Source: Cladorrhinum sp. PSN259
Taxonomy: Eukaryota; Ascomycota; Sordariomycetes; Sordariales; Podosporaceae
Length of the DNA stretch: 64,000 nt
Direction of reading: 5' to 3'
Assembly: GCA_033725935.1 (NCBI GenBank)
Contig: MU867063.1
Span: 615,694 to 679,693 of the forward strand
Under the pieces are notes generated by a model, which made no database searches, had not been told where the DNA came from, and was given only the letters and a program-made list of their open reading frames with translations. Of the stretch, positions 42,325 to 54,392 are shown one piece after another (within the stretch, counting starts at the first letter, position 1; each line of letters opens with the position of its first letter). The position numbers and the translations under genes were made by a program.

Positions 42325-43815
42325 ATGTCGACTTCCACGTATAGACTGGCTCCCTGGGACCAGGCGGCCATGAGAGGCTATATGTCGGTTGCTCTTTGCT
42401 TTCCTAGAGACCCAGCAGATCGATTGACGGCCGAATCGGATATTCAGACTCACATCATTCACAGTCTCGACAATCTTTCCTATCAGAGACCCGATTTCGC
42501 TGGAAAGCTCCACGTCGGTCAGGGGAAGGATGATGAATCAACCGTGTACTTGAAGATTACGACTGGCGATACTGTTCCATTCTCACGCCTGAACGTACCC
42601 TTTAGCAAGTCCTATTCTGAGCTGGAACGGGATGAGTTTCCCGCTGCGAACTTTGTGAACCCTGAGTTCACAATCTCTGCTCCGCTGGAGGTCGGGGACA
42701 ACCCTGTTCCCGTCGCGCAGCTCCGCATCCTCTTCATCGAGGGAGGGTTCATTCTCTTTGTTCATCTTCATCATTCGTACGCGGATGGAGTCGCGTTCAG
42801 CACCTTCCTCGAGCTCCTCGGCGAGTCCACCTGCAGGGATTACCCCCTGGAGTGTCTTCCCGAGACGCGACCAATATATACTTTTGATATCTTGATACAC
42901 TGTGACTTTGATATCTTTTCCACCCAGGAGTTGGCCACGATATCCAACAACCCGAAACTGGCCGAGGATCTTCTTGCTAAATGCCCAGAGTACTGCTTCA
43001 ATGATGCCGAGAACCCCAGCGGTCCCACGCAAGCAACGTTCCCGCCCAGGCACCCCGGACAAACCATCGGCAGAACCTTCATCCTCGACACGGACAAACT
43101 CGACGCCCTCTGCGCCAAGTCAGCCACAGGAAGAGTCAGCAGATTCTTTGTCCTCTCCGCTCTGGCCTGGGCGCACACCACCAGCGCTCGCATCGCTTCC
43201 TGCCTACCCCAGGACCGCAACCTCTACACCCTGAACTTGCCCACGTTCTGGAACCCAGCCCACTGGGGATCGAAAGGTTTGTTTTCCGGCAACGAGTCCC
43301 TCAACAGCTACTACGGAAACGCGGTGGCCATACCCGTTACCGTCATTCCTAACCCGCAGACGCTCGTGTACGCGTGTGATGATCCGTCGACGGTTTTGGC
43401 CGTCGCTCAAGAGATACAGAGGGCCAATCAGACGGTCGACGAGGAGTACGTTTCCACGCGGACCAAGCTTTTCTGTGCCATGCCTGATATTCGGAGGCTG
43501 GGGTTGGGGCTGGACTCTAACCCGCCTCAGAACTTTAGCGTGAATACCTGGGGGTTTTTGGGTAAGAAGGCGAAGTGGAAGTTTCCTGAACAGTTGTTAG
43601 ACGAAGATAGTAGTGCTGATGGGGGAACTGCCGCCCCCGCTGTGAGGAGGGTCCAGGGGAGGTGGTCGTATTTTCCGCATGCGCTGGCGTTGCCTTCTAG
43701 ACCCGGGGTCAAGAAGAGTGAAATGGAGCTGGTGGTTACCTTGCCAGAGGTGGCCATGGAGATTTTGTTGAAGGATGAGGCGTGGATGTGGTTTGTGAAT
43801 AGGACTACTCAGTAG
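42325..43815 (+). CDS. BAHD/trichothecene 3-O-acetyltransferase-like acyltransferase
   Basis: A single exon of 496 residues. The protein opens YRLAPWDQAAMRGYMSVALCF, the usual start of fungal members. The catalytic motif is HHSYADGVAF with His150 and Asp154. The acceptor-site region SRFFVLSALAWAHTTSAR is the conserved helix of the second half. The C-terminal domain has VNTWGFLGKKAKWKFPE in place of DFGWG. It transfers an acyl group from CoA to a hydroxyl; the acceptor is unknown. It differs clearly from the acyltransferase at 13.4 kb, so it is not a local duplicate. The HET-domain gene follows 300 bases downstream on the same strand; no functional link is implied. Confidence 0.82.
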   Translation: MSTSTYRLAPWDQAAMRGYMSVALCFPRDPADRLTAESDIQTHIIHSLDNLSYQRPDFAGKLHVGQGKDDESTVYLKITTGDTVPFSRLNVPFSKSYSELERDEFPAANFVNPEFTISAPLEVGDNPVPVAQLRILFIEGGFILFVHLHHSYADGVAFSTFLELLGESTCRDYPLECLPETRPIYTFDILIHCDFDIFSTQELATISNNPKLAEDLLAKCPEYCFNDAENPSGPTQATFPPRHPGQTIGRTFILDTDKLDALCAKSATGRVSRFFVLSALAWAHTTSARIASCLPQDRNLYTLNLPTFWNPAHWGSKGLFSGNESLNSYYGNAVAIPVTVIPNPQTLVYACDDPSTVLAVAQEIQRANQTVDEEYVSTRTKLFCAMPDIRRLGLGLDSNPPQNFSVNTWGFLGKKAKWKFPEQLLDEDSSADGGTAAPAVRRVQGRWSYFPHALALPSRPGVKKSEMELVVTLPEVAMEILLKDEAWMWFVNRTTQ

Positions 43816-44118
43816 GAGAGGTAAGTTGGTGATTAGCAAGTTTGATGGGATAGTTTCTGAAAATAATATTTTTCTTTTTCATTGATGATTTTGATTCAAT
43901 CCAGATGCTCTTCAGATCGTGATTGGGATACTGATTGGACTTTCAATGTCTGCAGCCGCAACCGCCCAGAATGGAAAATCGGCAAGTCGGACGAGGCCTA
44001 ACTTGGTTAGTGGCTTTCAGGCTCCTTCCTCCGGATGGAGGAGGGGGAATTCATTTTTACTTGACTACATTGCCGAGTTTGATTTGAGGAAATCGGCAAC
44101 TCAACGACCACAGTGATA

Positions 44119-46683
44119 ATGGCACGTTGGCATGAACAAAGCTGCCCACGTCCCTGCATTGTGGTGGAAGAAGATGGGAACCCACGGTGCGATTCCTGCA
44201 ACAGAAAATGCCGCTGGCAAGACCTGGAGCACATTAGAAGCCAATCCTCAACCAATGCGCCTGACCCGATACCTGCCGATGAACCTCTGGGACAGCTGGG
44301 TCTTTGGTGGCCCCCATCGGTTCCCTACTCAAAACAACTCACGTATTTATTCGACGAGAAGCCCTTCTCGTATGCCCAGCGCCCACCATCGCCGAGTCAG
44401 GAACACCGTCTGCCCACCGCCATTTACCCGGTCGCACTTGCCCCCCACGAGTTCCGACTTGCTTCGCTCACTGCAGCAGACTACCCGAACTTTCCCCTCC
44501 ATTTGACCCTCGAGACATACCCCCAGTCCGCCTGCCCAGACTATGAGACGGTTTCATATACCTGGGGTGGTGAAAATGCCGACAACACCCCTTCCAGGCC
44601 CATCTTCGTCGGACCATACTGGGACGTCATGTTCCAGACCAGAAACTGCTGGGACATGCTCCGTTTTGTCCGCCCACGGAGAGGAGTACGGCTGATCTGG
44701 GTTGATGCCATCTGCATTAACCAGAACGATGCCGTTGAGCGCGCAAATCAGGTGGCCAAGATGAGGCAAATATACAGAGACTCAATTCGCGTCGTCGTTT
44801 ACTTGGGGCCGGATATTGCAATTCCACATCCTCCAGGCCAGTTTGCTGCCCGTCAACGACTAGATGACCTGGCAGTGAGTTCCGGAGAAGGCCAAGCTGC
44901 GCTTCAAAGTCTTCTAGAAAGGCGATATTTCAAGCGAATCTGGGTCATTCAGGAATTGATTCTACCACCTCAAGCCCTCATACCCGTCCACGGCATCGAT
45001 TACTGGATGGACTCTATGGTATATGCTCGCCTTAGATCTGTCCCAGATTGGGACTGGGATGTGACAGCAGCTCCCTGGGTCCAACACACGGCTCAAGGCG
45101 GTATTTGGGGAGGAGATCTTGCTCGAGTCCTGCACATGACTGCCCAGTCCCGAAGCTCAGACCGTAGGGATCAGCTGTTTGGTGTGCTCAGCTTGGCCAA
45201 CCAGGATGAAGAATATCACCGCAGTCTGCAGGCCAACTACGGATTGTCGGTTCAGCACGTGTTTATAGGGTTGTTTGCCCACATCATCTCAAGTTTGAGG
45301 TGGCTTGATATCCTGTACAATGCCACAAGATATCCTATACCTCTTCGGCCAAATCTTACATGGATGCCGCCATGGCATCTAAGCGGTGTCTGGAATACGG
45401 CTTTCGAGGCCCCAGCCCCGCTGGACTTGGATTTAGCAGAGCATATTGTCAGAGGAGGCAGAGAAGAATACCACTTTTGCTGTTTCATCAACTTTAACCG
45501 TTCTTGGGCTGGTGATGAATTCCCAGGCGCGTCAGTTGCCTTTGCGCGCTGGATCAAGAAGGTCTCCGACTATAAGCCCTGGCACACACGTATGGCAATT
45601 CATCCTGCCACCGGGGCGCTGTCCATAGTGGCCACTCACTTTTGTCCGATTCGCTACCGACCAAGGGCGGTTGGATTGTTGACGCCTTGGACAATCTTTG
45701 AAATGCACGGTTCCGAGTCAAAAGGATATCTATACCTGGTTTCAAGGGACCCCCTCGACTCGATTTGTGATCCCGAACGCGACCATATATTCATCTTGAC
45801 CCCCGACGATGGCTCGCAGCTCTTGTACTTGATTCTTCGACTGGACTCAATGTCGCAGTGGAGGCTTGTATCAGCATGCAGAGCCATGTTTCTCGCGGCT
45901 GAATACGAACCTTTAGAGCATCGTAATCCCATCCAGCCGGGGTTCGAAAGCCGCCATTCGCTGCTGAAAAGAGTTCTGCCATGGCTGGAAAAGGACCCAA
46001 GCCAAATGAAGCTACCACCTTATGACCAATGTGCACGATCGTTGAGTGACATTCTCCCGGGCATCAAGACAGGGTGGGATGCGTTCCCCATCTACCGGGC
46101 TTGGCTTCGTAAGCGGGAAACTGCCAAGGACGTTATCGTTGTGGACTCTATAGCAAGGGCGAGGAGACAGGCCTTTTTTGCTGCCTATATCGCCTGCATG
46201 GATCCACGATTCGAGCCTCAGATTTCAGAAGATACTTATGCTGTTCGGTTTAGAATTCCACAGCCGAGATCGCCTCTGTTCGATAATCCCGAGGAGGGGT
46301 GGTTTGATCAACCAGAGATATCACCTGAAGGGGCAGGGTCTGAACAAGCGTCACGGCTTAGCAGCTCCAACTCACTGAAGCGAACAAAAAGCACGTGGCA
46401 AAATTTGAAGAGAGCGATGGGAAAGCCTAGAGAAGACAAGGTGCCTGATAACAACACCACCCTGGTTGTAGTTTCGGACACGAAGTTGAGGCAGACCATC
46501 GCTGCCCACTTTAGTCAAGTCGAGTACGCGAGAAGGATTTTGCGCCTCGATATCAACGCTCTTGAATCGCTGCTCAGAGAGGGGCTCAACGACCAGCAGG
46601 TGTTCATTGGGGCTCTGTATTTTGCCGGAAGGATGGATGATTTTGACATTGATGGGAATACGCTGAGGGTTACAATCCTGTAG
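44119..46683 (+). CDS. HET-domain (heterokaryon incompatibility-type) protein
   Basis: A single exon of 854 residues. The N-terminus has a Cys pattern (SCPRPC, then CDSCNRKC at about 24-31) that may bind zinc. The HET domain (about 140-290) shows its three conserved blocks: YETVSYTWGG; LIWVDAICINQNDAVERANQ followed by VAKMRQIYRDSIRVVVYLG; and RIWVIQELILPP. Later regions include RDQLFGVLSLA and a long variable C-terminal part. HET proteins act in allorecognition after cell fusion, and some trigger regulated cell death, but most family members have no known partner. The frame is intact from start to stop with normal composition, so it is probably functional, unlike the remnant at 15.3 kb. Confidence 0.92.
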   Translation: MARWHEQSCPRPCIVVEEDGNPRCDSCNRKCRWQDLEHIRSQSSTNAPDPIPADEPLGQLGLWWPPSVPYSKQLTYLFDEKPFSYAQRPPSPSQEHRLPTAIYPVALAPHEFRLASLTAADYPNFPLHLTLETYPQSACPDYETVSYTWGGENADNTPSRPIFVGPYWDVMFQTRNCWDMLRFVRPRRGVRLIWVDAICINQNDAVERANQVAKMRQIYRDSIRVVVYLGPDIAIPHPPGQFAARQRLDDLAVSSGEGQAALQSLLERRYFKRIWVIQELILPPQALIPVHGIDYWMDSMVYARLRSVPDWDWDVTAAPWVQHTAQGGIWGGDLARVLHMTAQSRSSDRRDQLFGVLSLANQDEEYHRSLQANYGLSVQHVFIGLFAHIISSLRWLDILYNATRYPIPLRPNLTWMPPWHLSGVWNTAFEAPAPLDLDLAEHIVRGGREEYHFCCFINFNRSWAGDEFPGASVAFARWIKKVSDYKPWHTRMAIHPATGALSIVATHFCPIRYRPRAVGLLTPWTIFEMHGSESKGYLYLVSRDPLDSICDPERDHIFILTPDDGSQLLYLILRLDSMSQWRLVSACRAMFLAAEYEPLEHRNPIQPGFESRHSLLKRVLPWLEKDPSQMKLPPYDQCARSLSDILPGIKTGWDAFPIYRAWLRKRETAKDVIVVDSIARARRQAFFAAYIACMDPRFEPQISEDTYAVRFRIPQPRSPLFDNPEEGWFDQPEISPEGAGSEQASRLSSSNSLKRTKSTWQNLKRAMGKPREDKVPDNNTTLVVVSDTKLRQTIAAHFSQVEYARRILRLDINALESLLREGLNDQQVFIGALYFAGRMDDFDIDGNTLRVTIL

Positions 46684-47078
46684 AGGGCATCTTACAACGA
46701 CGGAGTCCTTATGCTTACTTGTTTGAATGACATGTATGATAAACACCAGAAAGTTTTTAAAAATTGCTTCTGGGAAAATCAATTATTTTTTTAAACACAG
46801 GTCAGTGACAACACGACAGAAAAGTGTTTTCGAGGTAAATTAACAGTATACAGTAGAATGAGTTTGACTATTTACTAGATACTTCTCCCCATTAGGATAT
46901 CATCATCATCTCTCCATCTCTCAAAACCAGTTACTAGAAACAAGCTAAATGGACCACAATACTTTCGCTGAGATCATACGGAACCAAGCGAATTCATAAA
47001 GACTAAAATCCAAATGAAGAAAACACACCCTGATTCCAAACTCCCGAGATTTCTTTTTTTCCCATCCTTGAAAATCAT
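46684..47078. other. Convergent 3' region
   Basis: A 395-bp spacer between the converging HET and FAS1 genes. No gene is seen. Confidence 0.5.
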
Positions 47079-48298
47079 TTACAGCTGGTTCAACAAAAGA
47101 ACAGCACCGGCACCGAAGAGAGCGGCCACGCCGACGGCAGCGACCTTGCCCTGGCCGGCGGTAACAGGCTCGGTAGCTCCAGGGGAAGGAGCAACGGTGC
47201 TAGTGGCAGTGGTGGTGGCAGCAGGAGGGGCCATAACACCCGAGGTGAAGGGGACACCGCCGACGCTGCTTGCGCCGCTGAAAGCAGGGGACTGAGTAGG
47301 AGCAGCCGGGTCGGGCTGGGCAGAAGCGTTGTCGGGGTTGAGGACACCATCGATAACGTGAACAACACCGTTGGCAACCAAGACGTCGGCGGCGATGACC
47401 TTGGCGCTGTTGACCCAGACAGTGCCGTCCTCAACCCTGAAGTTGAGCTCAGAGCCCTGGAAGGACTTGACTGAGGCTCCGTTGGGAACATCCTTGCTGT
47501 AGACAACGGCACCCTGGATGACGTGGTATCCGAGGATGCCCGTCAACTGCTCGACCGTCAATCCGGAGACGAGGTTGCCGATGTTGGCAAATGCCTCGTT
47601 GGTGGGCGCGAAGATGGTAAGGTCCTGAGCGGTGTTGAGGGTTTCCTCGAGGCCAGCTTGGCGAACTGCACCAACAAGAGCGGTCAAGTTGGCTGCCAGA
47701 GCAGTGGTGCTAACATTGGCGGGGATGGTGAGGATGTTGTCAATAATGTGGATGGTGCCGCCGGTGTAGTTGTAGTTCTGTATAAGAAAAACATTGTTAG
47801 TGACGGATGTCGAAGTAAGAGAATTTGGTCATGACTTACAGCTGACTCAACTGTGGACTTTGCGCCGCCGCCAGAGATGAAGGTAACAGCACCATCAGAG
47901 AACTGAGAGATGACCTTCTGCCCGCCAGTAATGTTGTCGTAGGTGGCGAGGTCGAGGAGGGTTGGAATAACCTGTGTTGGCGCGCTGGTGAGGTTGGAGG
48001 CGTAGTAGGTGCCATTAAGGACGTGGTAGCTGAGGAAGGCAGTCAGGAAGCCGGTGTCGGACATGAGCTGATTTGCCAAAGGCGAGTTGTTGAGCTGCTG
48101 GAGGGCATTGTTGCTAGGAGCTAGGAGGGTGATGTCCTCAGCACCACTGAGGAGATTGTAGACGAGCTCTTGGGACTCGAGCCATGTTGTGAGGGAGGAG
48201 AGTTTCTCGCTCTGAGCTGCCAGAACATCGGCAAGTGTTGGGAGTTGGGCTACTACGCCCTTGGCCGCGGCCAAAAGAGTCAAGTGTCTCAGTTGCAT
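47079..48298 (-). CDS. Two-fasciclin-domain (FAS1) surface protein, probably GPI-anchored
   Basis: Two exons, complement 47840-48298 and 47079-47777, joined by a 62-nt intron, give 385 residues. A signal peptide of about 18 residues ends VVAQ. The first FAS1 domain (about 20-175) includes ITLLAPSNNALQQL, FLSYHVLNGTYYA and GGTIHIIDNIL. The second (about 180-310) includes LTIFAPTNEAFANIG, LGYHVIQGAVVY and GVVHVIDGVLNP. A Pro/Ala/Ser/Thr-rich stalk follows, then a hydrophobic tail (VAAVGVAALFGAGAVLLLNQL without charged residues), the pattern of a GPI signal. FAS1 domains mediate adhesion or cell-surface interactions. The intron falls between the GGGAKSTVESA and NYNYTGG segments of domain one. 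Confidence 0.92.
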
Positions 48299-49599
48299 GA
48301 TGCTGATATGTGATGGGGTATGTGAGTGAATGAATTATTCAAGCAGTGAGTGAGTGAATGACAAGAGGCGGATGATGAAGTCTGAAATCAAGTCCGGAAA
48401 GTAATGGGGAGCCCGAGATTTTAAACAACGATGGCCGTCTTCTCGCCAGCTTCCAAGTGAAGCACCAATTCCATGGCGATCCAAAGATTCGCCTTGAGTC
48501 CCTTGCTGCATCGCGTCGCATGGCACCACATCGAGGTCTGCAGGGGCTTGGCCTCTCCGAACCCACGAGACGAGCTGCTTGGCTCCGCCCCAATGCTCCA
48601 TCACACCTTGAATGGTGGACGAGCCGCATAAAGACAGCAAAGACTTGGCGGATCCAGTACCTGACATGAACCTGACAAAGAGACATGTCGTCACAGCGCA
48701 TCGGCACATCACTTGGCATATTTGGAGCATGCTTTTTCTGGCATACCATGGAGGATGGGGATCTAAGAATCGACAATCAGGGACCTTGCATCGCCTAGCG
48801 CATTGAATCGATGCTAATTCTGCAATTGAATGGGCGAGACTCGAGATATATCACCTGACAACGCAGTATTCGGGTCTATCTTGCTGGCTCGACCGGTGTT
48901 CTGTGGTACGTCCGACTCGGGGGAAAGGTTTGCATTTCTCCATGTACGCGGCCCTGCATCTGCAAGTCTGAACTCTCCGTGAAACTCAAAAAGACCAAAT
49001 CCGGCAAATTCGGGCTCCCGGAGGCCTCGGCTCCCCGACGACATGCAAACTGGGAAGCTGGACAGCGCGATCACTAGGGACAAGAAATGAATCGAGAATC
49101 TTCCAGCTTCTCAGACGGTAGCGTTCAAGAGCCAAGAGAGAACACGCAAGGCCAAGGAATGCCGTGAACAAGTGGTCGAATGGTAAGTCCCAAAAAGGCG
49201 AGGATTCCTTGGGATTTTGCGCGGTTTTGTCAAATCTTACAAAGCGAATGAAGGGTGTTGCTGTCGTCAGTTTAATTCCAGCTTTTCCAGGTTTCCCAAA
49301 CCTTTGGGGCTGTCTCAAAGAAAAAGCCACCCCGCTGCCCCGCATCAACCACGCGACTAGCGTGCGTTCAGCGAAGCGGGATCAGGGATGAACCTGGGGA
49401 TTAGCGAAGATGGCGACGAATCACAGCGCTTGTCATCACCCTGGAGTTTCCTGATCGGGAACTTGGCGATCGAGCCTGGGGAACAAACCCTTGTCACATC
49501 TTGTTCGATCGGGGGCTGTGTTTTTCTTTTTTCCCGTTCTTTCCTCAACAACTTCTCGAAGATTACAAACACACTTCAAATTTCCAAAAATCTCCATTC
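48299..49599. other. Intergenic region, no gene seen
   Basis: 1.3 kb upstream of the FAS1 gene and downstream of the beta-lactamase-like gene. No recognised feature. Confidence 0.5.
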
Positions 49600-51585
49600 T
49601 CAATCAACCTTCTCAAGCCTTGCCCTCAACGCAGCATTTTCCACCGCTCTGACCTTTCCTTCCTTATCCATGTCGAAAATAAACAAATCCAACGGTTTAC
49701 TTCCGTAAACAACAGCAGTAACGCCAACCCACGTAGAGCAATCACTCGAGAAGCTATTGCTCTTGGCGGCCAAACTCAAATCCTCAAAAACTGCCTTGAA
49801 CGCCACTCGCTTCCCCCCATCCGGCAACTTCTCTTCCAATCCCGTCGGATACAATCTGACGCTGGGTTCAATCTTTTTGAGGTACTCATCAGTAATGTTT
49901 GCGTTGATGGCCACGGCGATGTACGACATTTCTGTTCCGTTGGAGATCCAGTTGTACACACCCATTCCTGGTTTGGCTGGGTCAATTGCAATGGTGAGTG
50001 AGGAGTTGAGGTGAGTAGGGCTAGTCAAAGGTGACGAGTCATTGGCAAACCTGCGGGCATATTTGGCACTGCCCCTTGTGAAGTTGGATGTATTATTATT
50101 GCCAGTTGGGGAGGCAACAAACCGATAGTCCCCACCATACGTAGCAGCAGCCTGAGAGCGAGCAACGTACATGTACGTCGGGACGTACGTGCTGGTAAGC
50201 GTGTCGGCAATGTCCATCACTAACCCAGACGGAACGACGCCTGCTGCCATTATCGTGAAGCCGATGTCGAGCTCGGGGATGATTGCGAGGAGTGTACTGT
50301 AAGCGCCGAGAGAACCAGCTTTGTTGAACGTGTGCACAAATTGGTATGTCTCATCTAAGCGTTCAACGATTCAGCATCATGAAAAGTTTGGTTGGTGCCT
50401 CATAATGGCTTCGGAGAGAACTTACTCTTTTCAAGCTCAATCTGGCGGATGCCCCAAGGCATTCCCACCGACGCCTTTGGGTCTGAGCTGAATGAGACTG
50501 GTTTGAGCCAACGTCTTGTCATGGCCGGCTTTAGCAGAGTTGAGCGCAGGATTGCCCGACCGATTGAAGATAAGTCTCCCGGAGAGGTATACATGTTCCC
50601 GGTGGCAGACTCTTCTGCCAACTCGAAGCCCCAAGTCGTGGTCCGCTTGGTCCCAGGAATGATTCCCACTGAATCATCTGGCGTTGAAACAAATGTGTGT
50701 TCGAGTCCGAGTGGATCCAAAACCGCCTCTTTCACCAGCGTCTTGAATTCCTTCCCCGTGATTTTCTCGGCGATATACGAGAGGAGGACAAAGCCAAGAT
50801 TAGAGTAAGTAGGCGTGGTGAAGGGGGCATAAGACGGCGGCAGCTTCCCAAGACCGGCAAACAGCTGTTCTCGGTCACATGTTGGATAGCTGCCACACGG
50901 TGGGAATTCTGACATATTCAGGGGCGGGAACCCCATGCCATGCAAGTCTGTGAGGTTGAGCTGATAGCTAAGCTCACCAAGAAGAGCATCTAAGATTGTT
51001 GGTCAGCACGGGCATACGCTGGTCTTGAGTGCCACTATACGCACAGTCTCGAATCAATCCTGAAGTCTGACTAGCCAACGAGCCAACAGTTATCGAGTCC
51101 CAGTCGGGGGTAAATATGGCACCCTTTGTAGCCTTTGAAGCGATCTCCTCGATCTCGGGAAGATGTTTGGTGATGGGGTCATTCCAGATGCCATCACCTA
51201 CAGTGGCGAGGAACGTGAGGACGGTGAAAACCTTGGTGATGCTGCCAATGCGGAATACCGTGTTTTTATCAACTGTTATGACGCCAGAAGAGTTGAAGTT
51301 CTTCAAGCTCGGTGCCGTCCAGTAGTGCGACCATAGCGGTTTGTTCTCGCTGCCGGAAAAGACCTCGACGGCGTATGAAAAGTACTCGGTCCCGACAGCC
51401 TTCACATTGTCGATGTATCGAGGGAAGATGTCATCAAGCACCTGGGCCGCCGTCTGTATTCCCGCATGCTGAAGCAGATTGGTTGGTCGAGGAAGGAGAG
51501 AACCGTACAGAGGGCAATTTGCTTTGGCTCTTGCAAGCGGGAACGAAGCAATGGCCGCCACGACCACAGCGAACCTGGACCACAT
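49600..51585 (-). CDS. Secreted beta-lactamase-fold serine hydrolase
   Basis: Three exons, complement 51045-51585, 50426-50989 and 49600-50354, give 619 residues. A signal peptide of about 20 residues ends ARA. The nucleophile motif SxxK is S115-I-T-K118 within FRIGSITKVFTVLTF. The second-serine/tyrosine motif is Tyr242-Ser-Asn244 (TPTYSNLGFVLLSYIAE). Donor GTGCGT for the first intron was chosen because it gives the conserved SGLIRDYALLGELS; the nearby GTATAG breaks the frame. The last 200 residues form the C-terminal beta domain typical of long fungal members. Families of this fold include esterases, peptidases and PKS-linked hydrolases. The substrate is unknown and no biosynthetic partner is nearby. 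Confidence 0.9.
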
Positions 51586-52811
51586 GGCTCCAAAACCAAC
51601 GTTTTCGAACTAATCAAATGTGTGTTGAAGTGTCTGGGAACAACAGGCCGTGACCTGGCCGTGCAGTGATTGTTCTGGGGCTTGGCGTAGCTATGTAAGT
51701 CCGTGGTCGTGAGCTAGGTTGATACCTAGATAGCTGCTAGACAGGCAAATTAATTACAAGGTATTGTTCAATTTGATTGGTGTCAACGAACCGCAGTCGA
51801 GAACGTCTTGGCATCCTTGATGGTGTGTCGAACCGGGCATGTGGTCCAGGACGAGCTGGGGACCGGGTTTGGTTCCCCGTCAAAACACATAGGAGGCCGG
51901 ATTTAGGCTGTCGTGTTGAATGCCAGAAATAGACGGCGATATTGCCCCCGAGATTGCATGGGAATCAAGTGCAGGAGATAGCTGCCGCTCCACGCTACCG
52001 CAATTAACCTTGCGAGAAGGAAGTTGGAAAAGAAAGGATGAAAGCAGTTATCGGACTCCCCAGTGTTGCCCATCTCAACGATGGATGTGACTACGCAAAG
52101 TGAAAAAAAACAACGGAAATTGTTCAGTTAGCAATATCGATGTGCCGGCCTGCCTTCCTCCCTCCCATAAGCTCTCATTTCTTCCAATGATCCAATCTTG
52201 TTGTTCCTCACATGGCCGAAGCGGGCGAGGTGAAGATGGGGATGTAAAGCAGTCCGAAGGGGTTTGGTTGAGTCTTATCAAAAAGTTTCTCGTCCTTAAT
52301 CATAGTGTGCCAATCAAATGGCGGCTCCTTTTTAACCTTGTCATGGCTGTCAGTTCATGTTGGCGATTCAAGGGCGTTTGCCAAGATTCCCCTTCGCTTG
52401 TACTCACTAATTATCCCGCCACTATGTTCGTCTTTTACTATATATATGTCGTGATTCATTTTACCTTCAGATAGACGTGCAGGTCAACTCACAGGAAAAG
52501 GGGTTTGGGGGTGACCCCAAGAAGCCGAGAAGCTATTACCAATAATTGAACAAAGACGCCTCAAGTTCGGCTTAGCCCCTGGCCGCTATCAGCGCCACAG
52601 AAGCATGCCCAGGATTGCATCATCGGCAGAAAAATGGGGGGATCACAAGAGGTGGTTGCAGTTTCTGCAGTGAAAGGTCCCGAATACCAGGTTTGCCCTC
52701 CACACCTGCATATTTTTTGTTCCGAAACTGAGACACACAGAATCGGAGGTTTCGGGAATTGCATTGTTCTGAGGTACTGAGGGCATCACCACAAAATCCA
52801 CAGTTTGGGTC
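51586..52811. other. Divergent intergenic region, no gene seen
   Basis: 1.2 kb between the hydrolase (-) and chromate transporter (+). No coding frame is supported. Confidence 0.5.
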
Positions 52812-54392
52812 ATGACATCCACCATTGCGGCAGCTGGCGCCGACCTCCCCGGTCGCGCCCGGGCACTCGGTCGGCGCGCGTGGAAGATCGTCCGGGTCAA
52901 TTGGCATTTGGGCGTCACGGCATTCGGAGGTCCGCCTGTTCACTTCAAGATTGTAAGTCGAGAAATCTGATGCTCGCGAAAAGGAAGCTTGCTGACCCGA
53001 TTGCCTCCATTACAGTTCAATGAAAAGTTTGTTCAAAAGACGAAATGGATCGACGAGCAGGTCTTCCAGGAGATCTTCAGCATATCGCAGTCCTTGTCAG
53101 GTCCCGCCAGCACCAAAATGCTGTACTGCATTAACTTGATTCAAGGTGGTTTCATGGCTGCACTTGTTGGCTTCATCATCTGGAGTCTTCCCGGCGCCAT
53201 CGGAATGTTTGGGTTGTCGATTGGCGTTGCAAACATCAACGAGACACTTCCCCGTCCAGTCTATGCCCTGCTGTCCGGTCTCAATTCCGCAACCGTCGGC
53301 GTGATTGCTTTGGCCGCAGTTGAGCTCTCCCAAAAAGCCATCACAGACAAACTGACTAGGATTGTTGTTTTTCTCACGGCCGCCGCCGGCATGTTGTATA
53401 ATGCTTTGTGGTACTTTCCCGTTCTCATGCTGGCCTCCGGTTTCGCCACACTCATTTTTGACTACCGATGGGTTCACCGACCTCTCTCAACATTGATCAA
53501 GGCCGTTAGACGCCGGAGATCTCGTCCCTCATCGACGCAACAGGAAGCAGGGGTCCCGGATACGGAGCTCGAATCCAACGTCAACACGCAACCGCAACCG
53601 CCCCGTTCCGAGCTTCCAATCTCCGAGGAGGAATCCCGCGGCGGCAAAGGCTCCAGCTCCGGGTCAACGGCCGAAAATGAGCCGCGCATCGTGCCGATGG
53701 AGCTCCGACTCAACATATCGTGGAAGACGGGAACCGCCATCATCGTCTGCTTCTTCCTCAGCTTCATCGTCGCCATGGTCCTTCGCAGCGTTCTCCCCGA
53801 ACCTGGCCCGCCACTCCTGTACCGGCTCTTTTCCAACATGTACCTTGCGGGCACCATCATCTTCGGCGGTGGTCCCGTAGTCATCCCATTGCTCAGAGAG
53901 TACGTCGTGGCGGAGGGCTGGGTGAGCCCCCGAGACTTTTTGATCGGGCTTGCCTTGATTCAGGCGTTTCCGGGCCCAAACTTCAACATCGCCGTGTTTT
54001 TGGGAAGCTTGACTGCAATCAACGGCGGGTATAGCTCGGTGGCAGGTGCATTGATTGCGTGGGTGGGCATTTTTAGCCCCGGCCTGATCCTGGTTCACGG
54101 CACCATGGGTATTTGGTCTGCGGCCAGGAATAGAAGATGGGTCAAATCGATGCTTCGAGGTATCAACGCAGGGGCGGTTGGACTGATTTTTACGGCGGTA
54201 TACAGGATTTTCGTGGTTGGGTATATCGATGAAGGATTCCAGAGTGGACGAAGCTTGGGCGATGATCCATGGTGGGTCGTGATTACGGCGACCAGTTATG
54301 TCGGGGGAAGATACTTTAAGCTTAATGCGCCTCTGGCCATCGTCCTCGGTGGCGCCATGGGGCTGGTGAGGTATGGTGTGGTAAGCGCCTAA
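52812..54392 (+). CDS. Chromate ion transporter (CHR family, two-domain)
   Basis: Two exons, 52812-52952 and 53016-54392, give 505 residues. The first exon supplies VNWHLGVTAFGGPPVHFKI, the start of the N-terminal CHR domain, which continues WIDEQVFQEIFSISQSLSGP. The C-terminal CHR domain repeats the pattern: GTIIFGGGPVVIPLLREYVV, then GWVSPRDFLIGLALIQAFPG followed by PNFNIAVFLG. A hydrophilic linker of about 75 residues (about 215-290; Arg-, Ser- and Glu-rich) separates the halves. Fungal long-chain CHR proteins are plasma-membrane efflux carriers that can export chromate in exchange for other anions, or move sulfate-like ions. The internal duplication implies oppositely oriented halves. A start inside exon 2 would remove a conserved motif. 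Confidence 0.92.

Noticed and set aside
42325..46683. Secondary-metabolite cluster around the acyltransferase
   Set aside because: No polyketide synthase, peptide synthetase, terpene cyclase, cytochrome P450 or pathway regulator is recognisable nearby.
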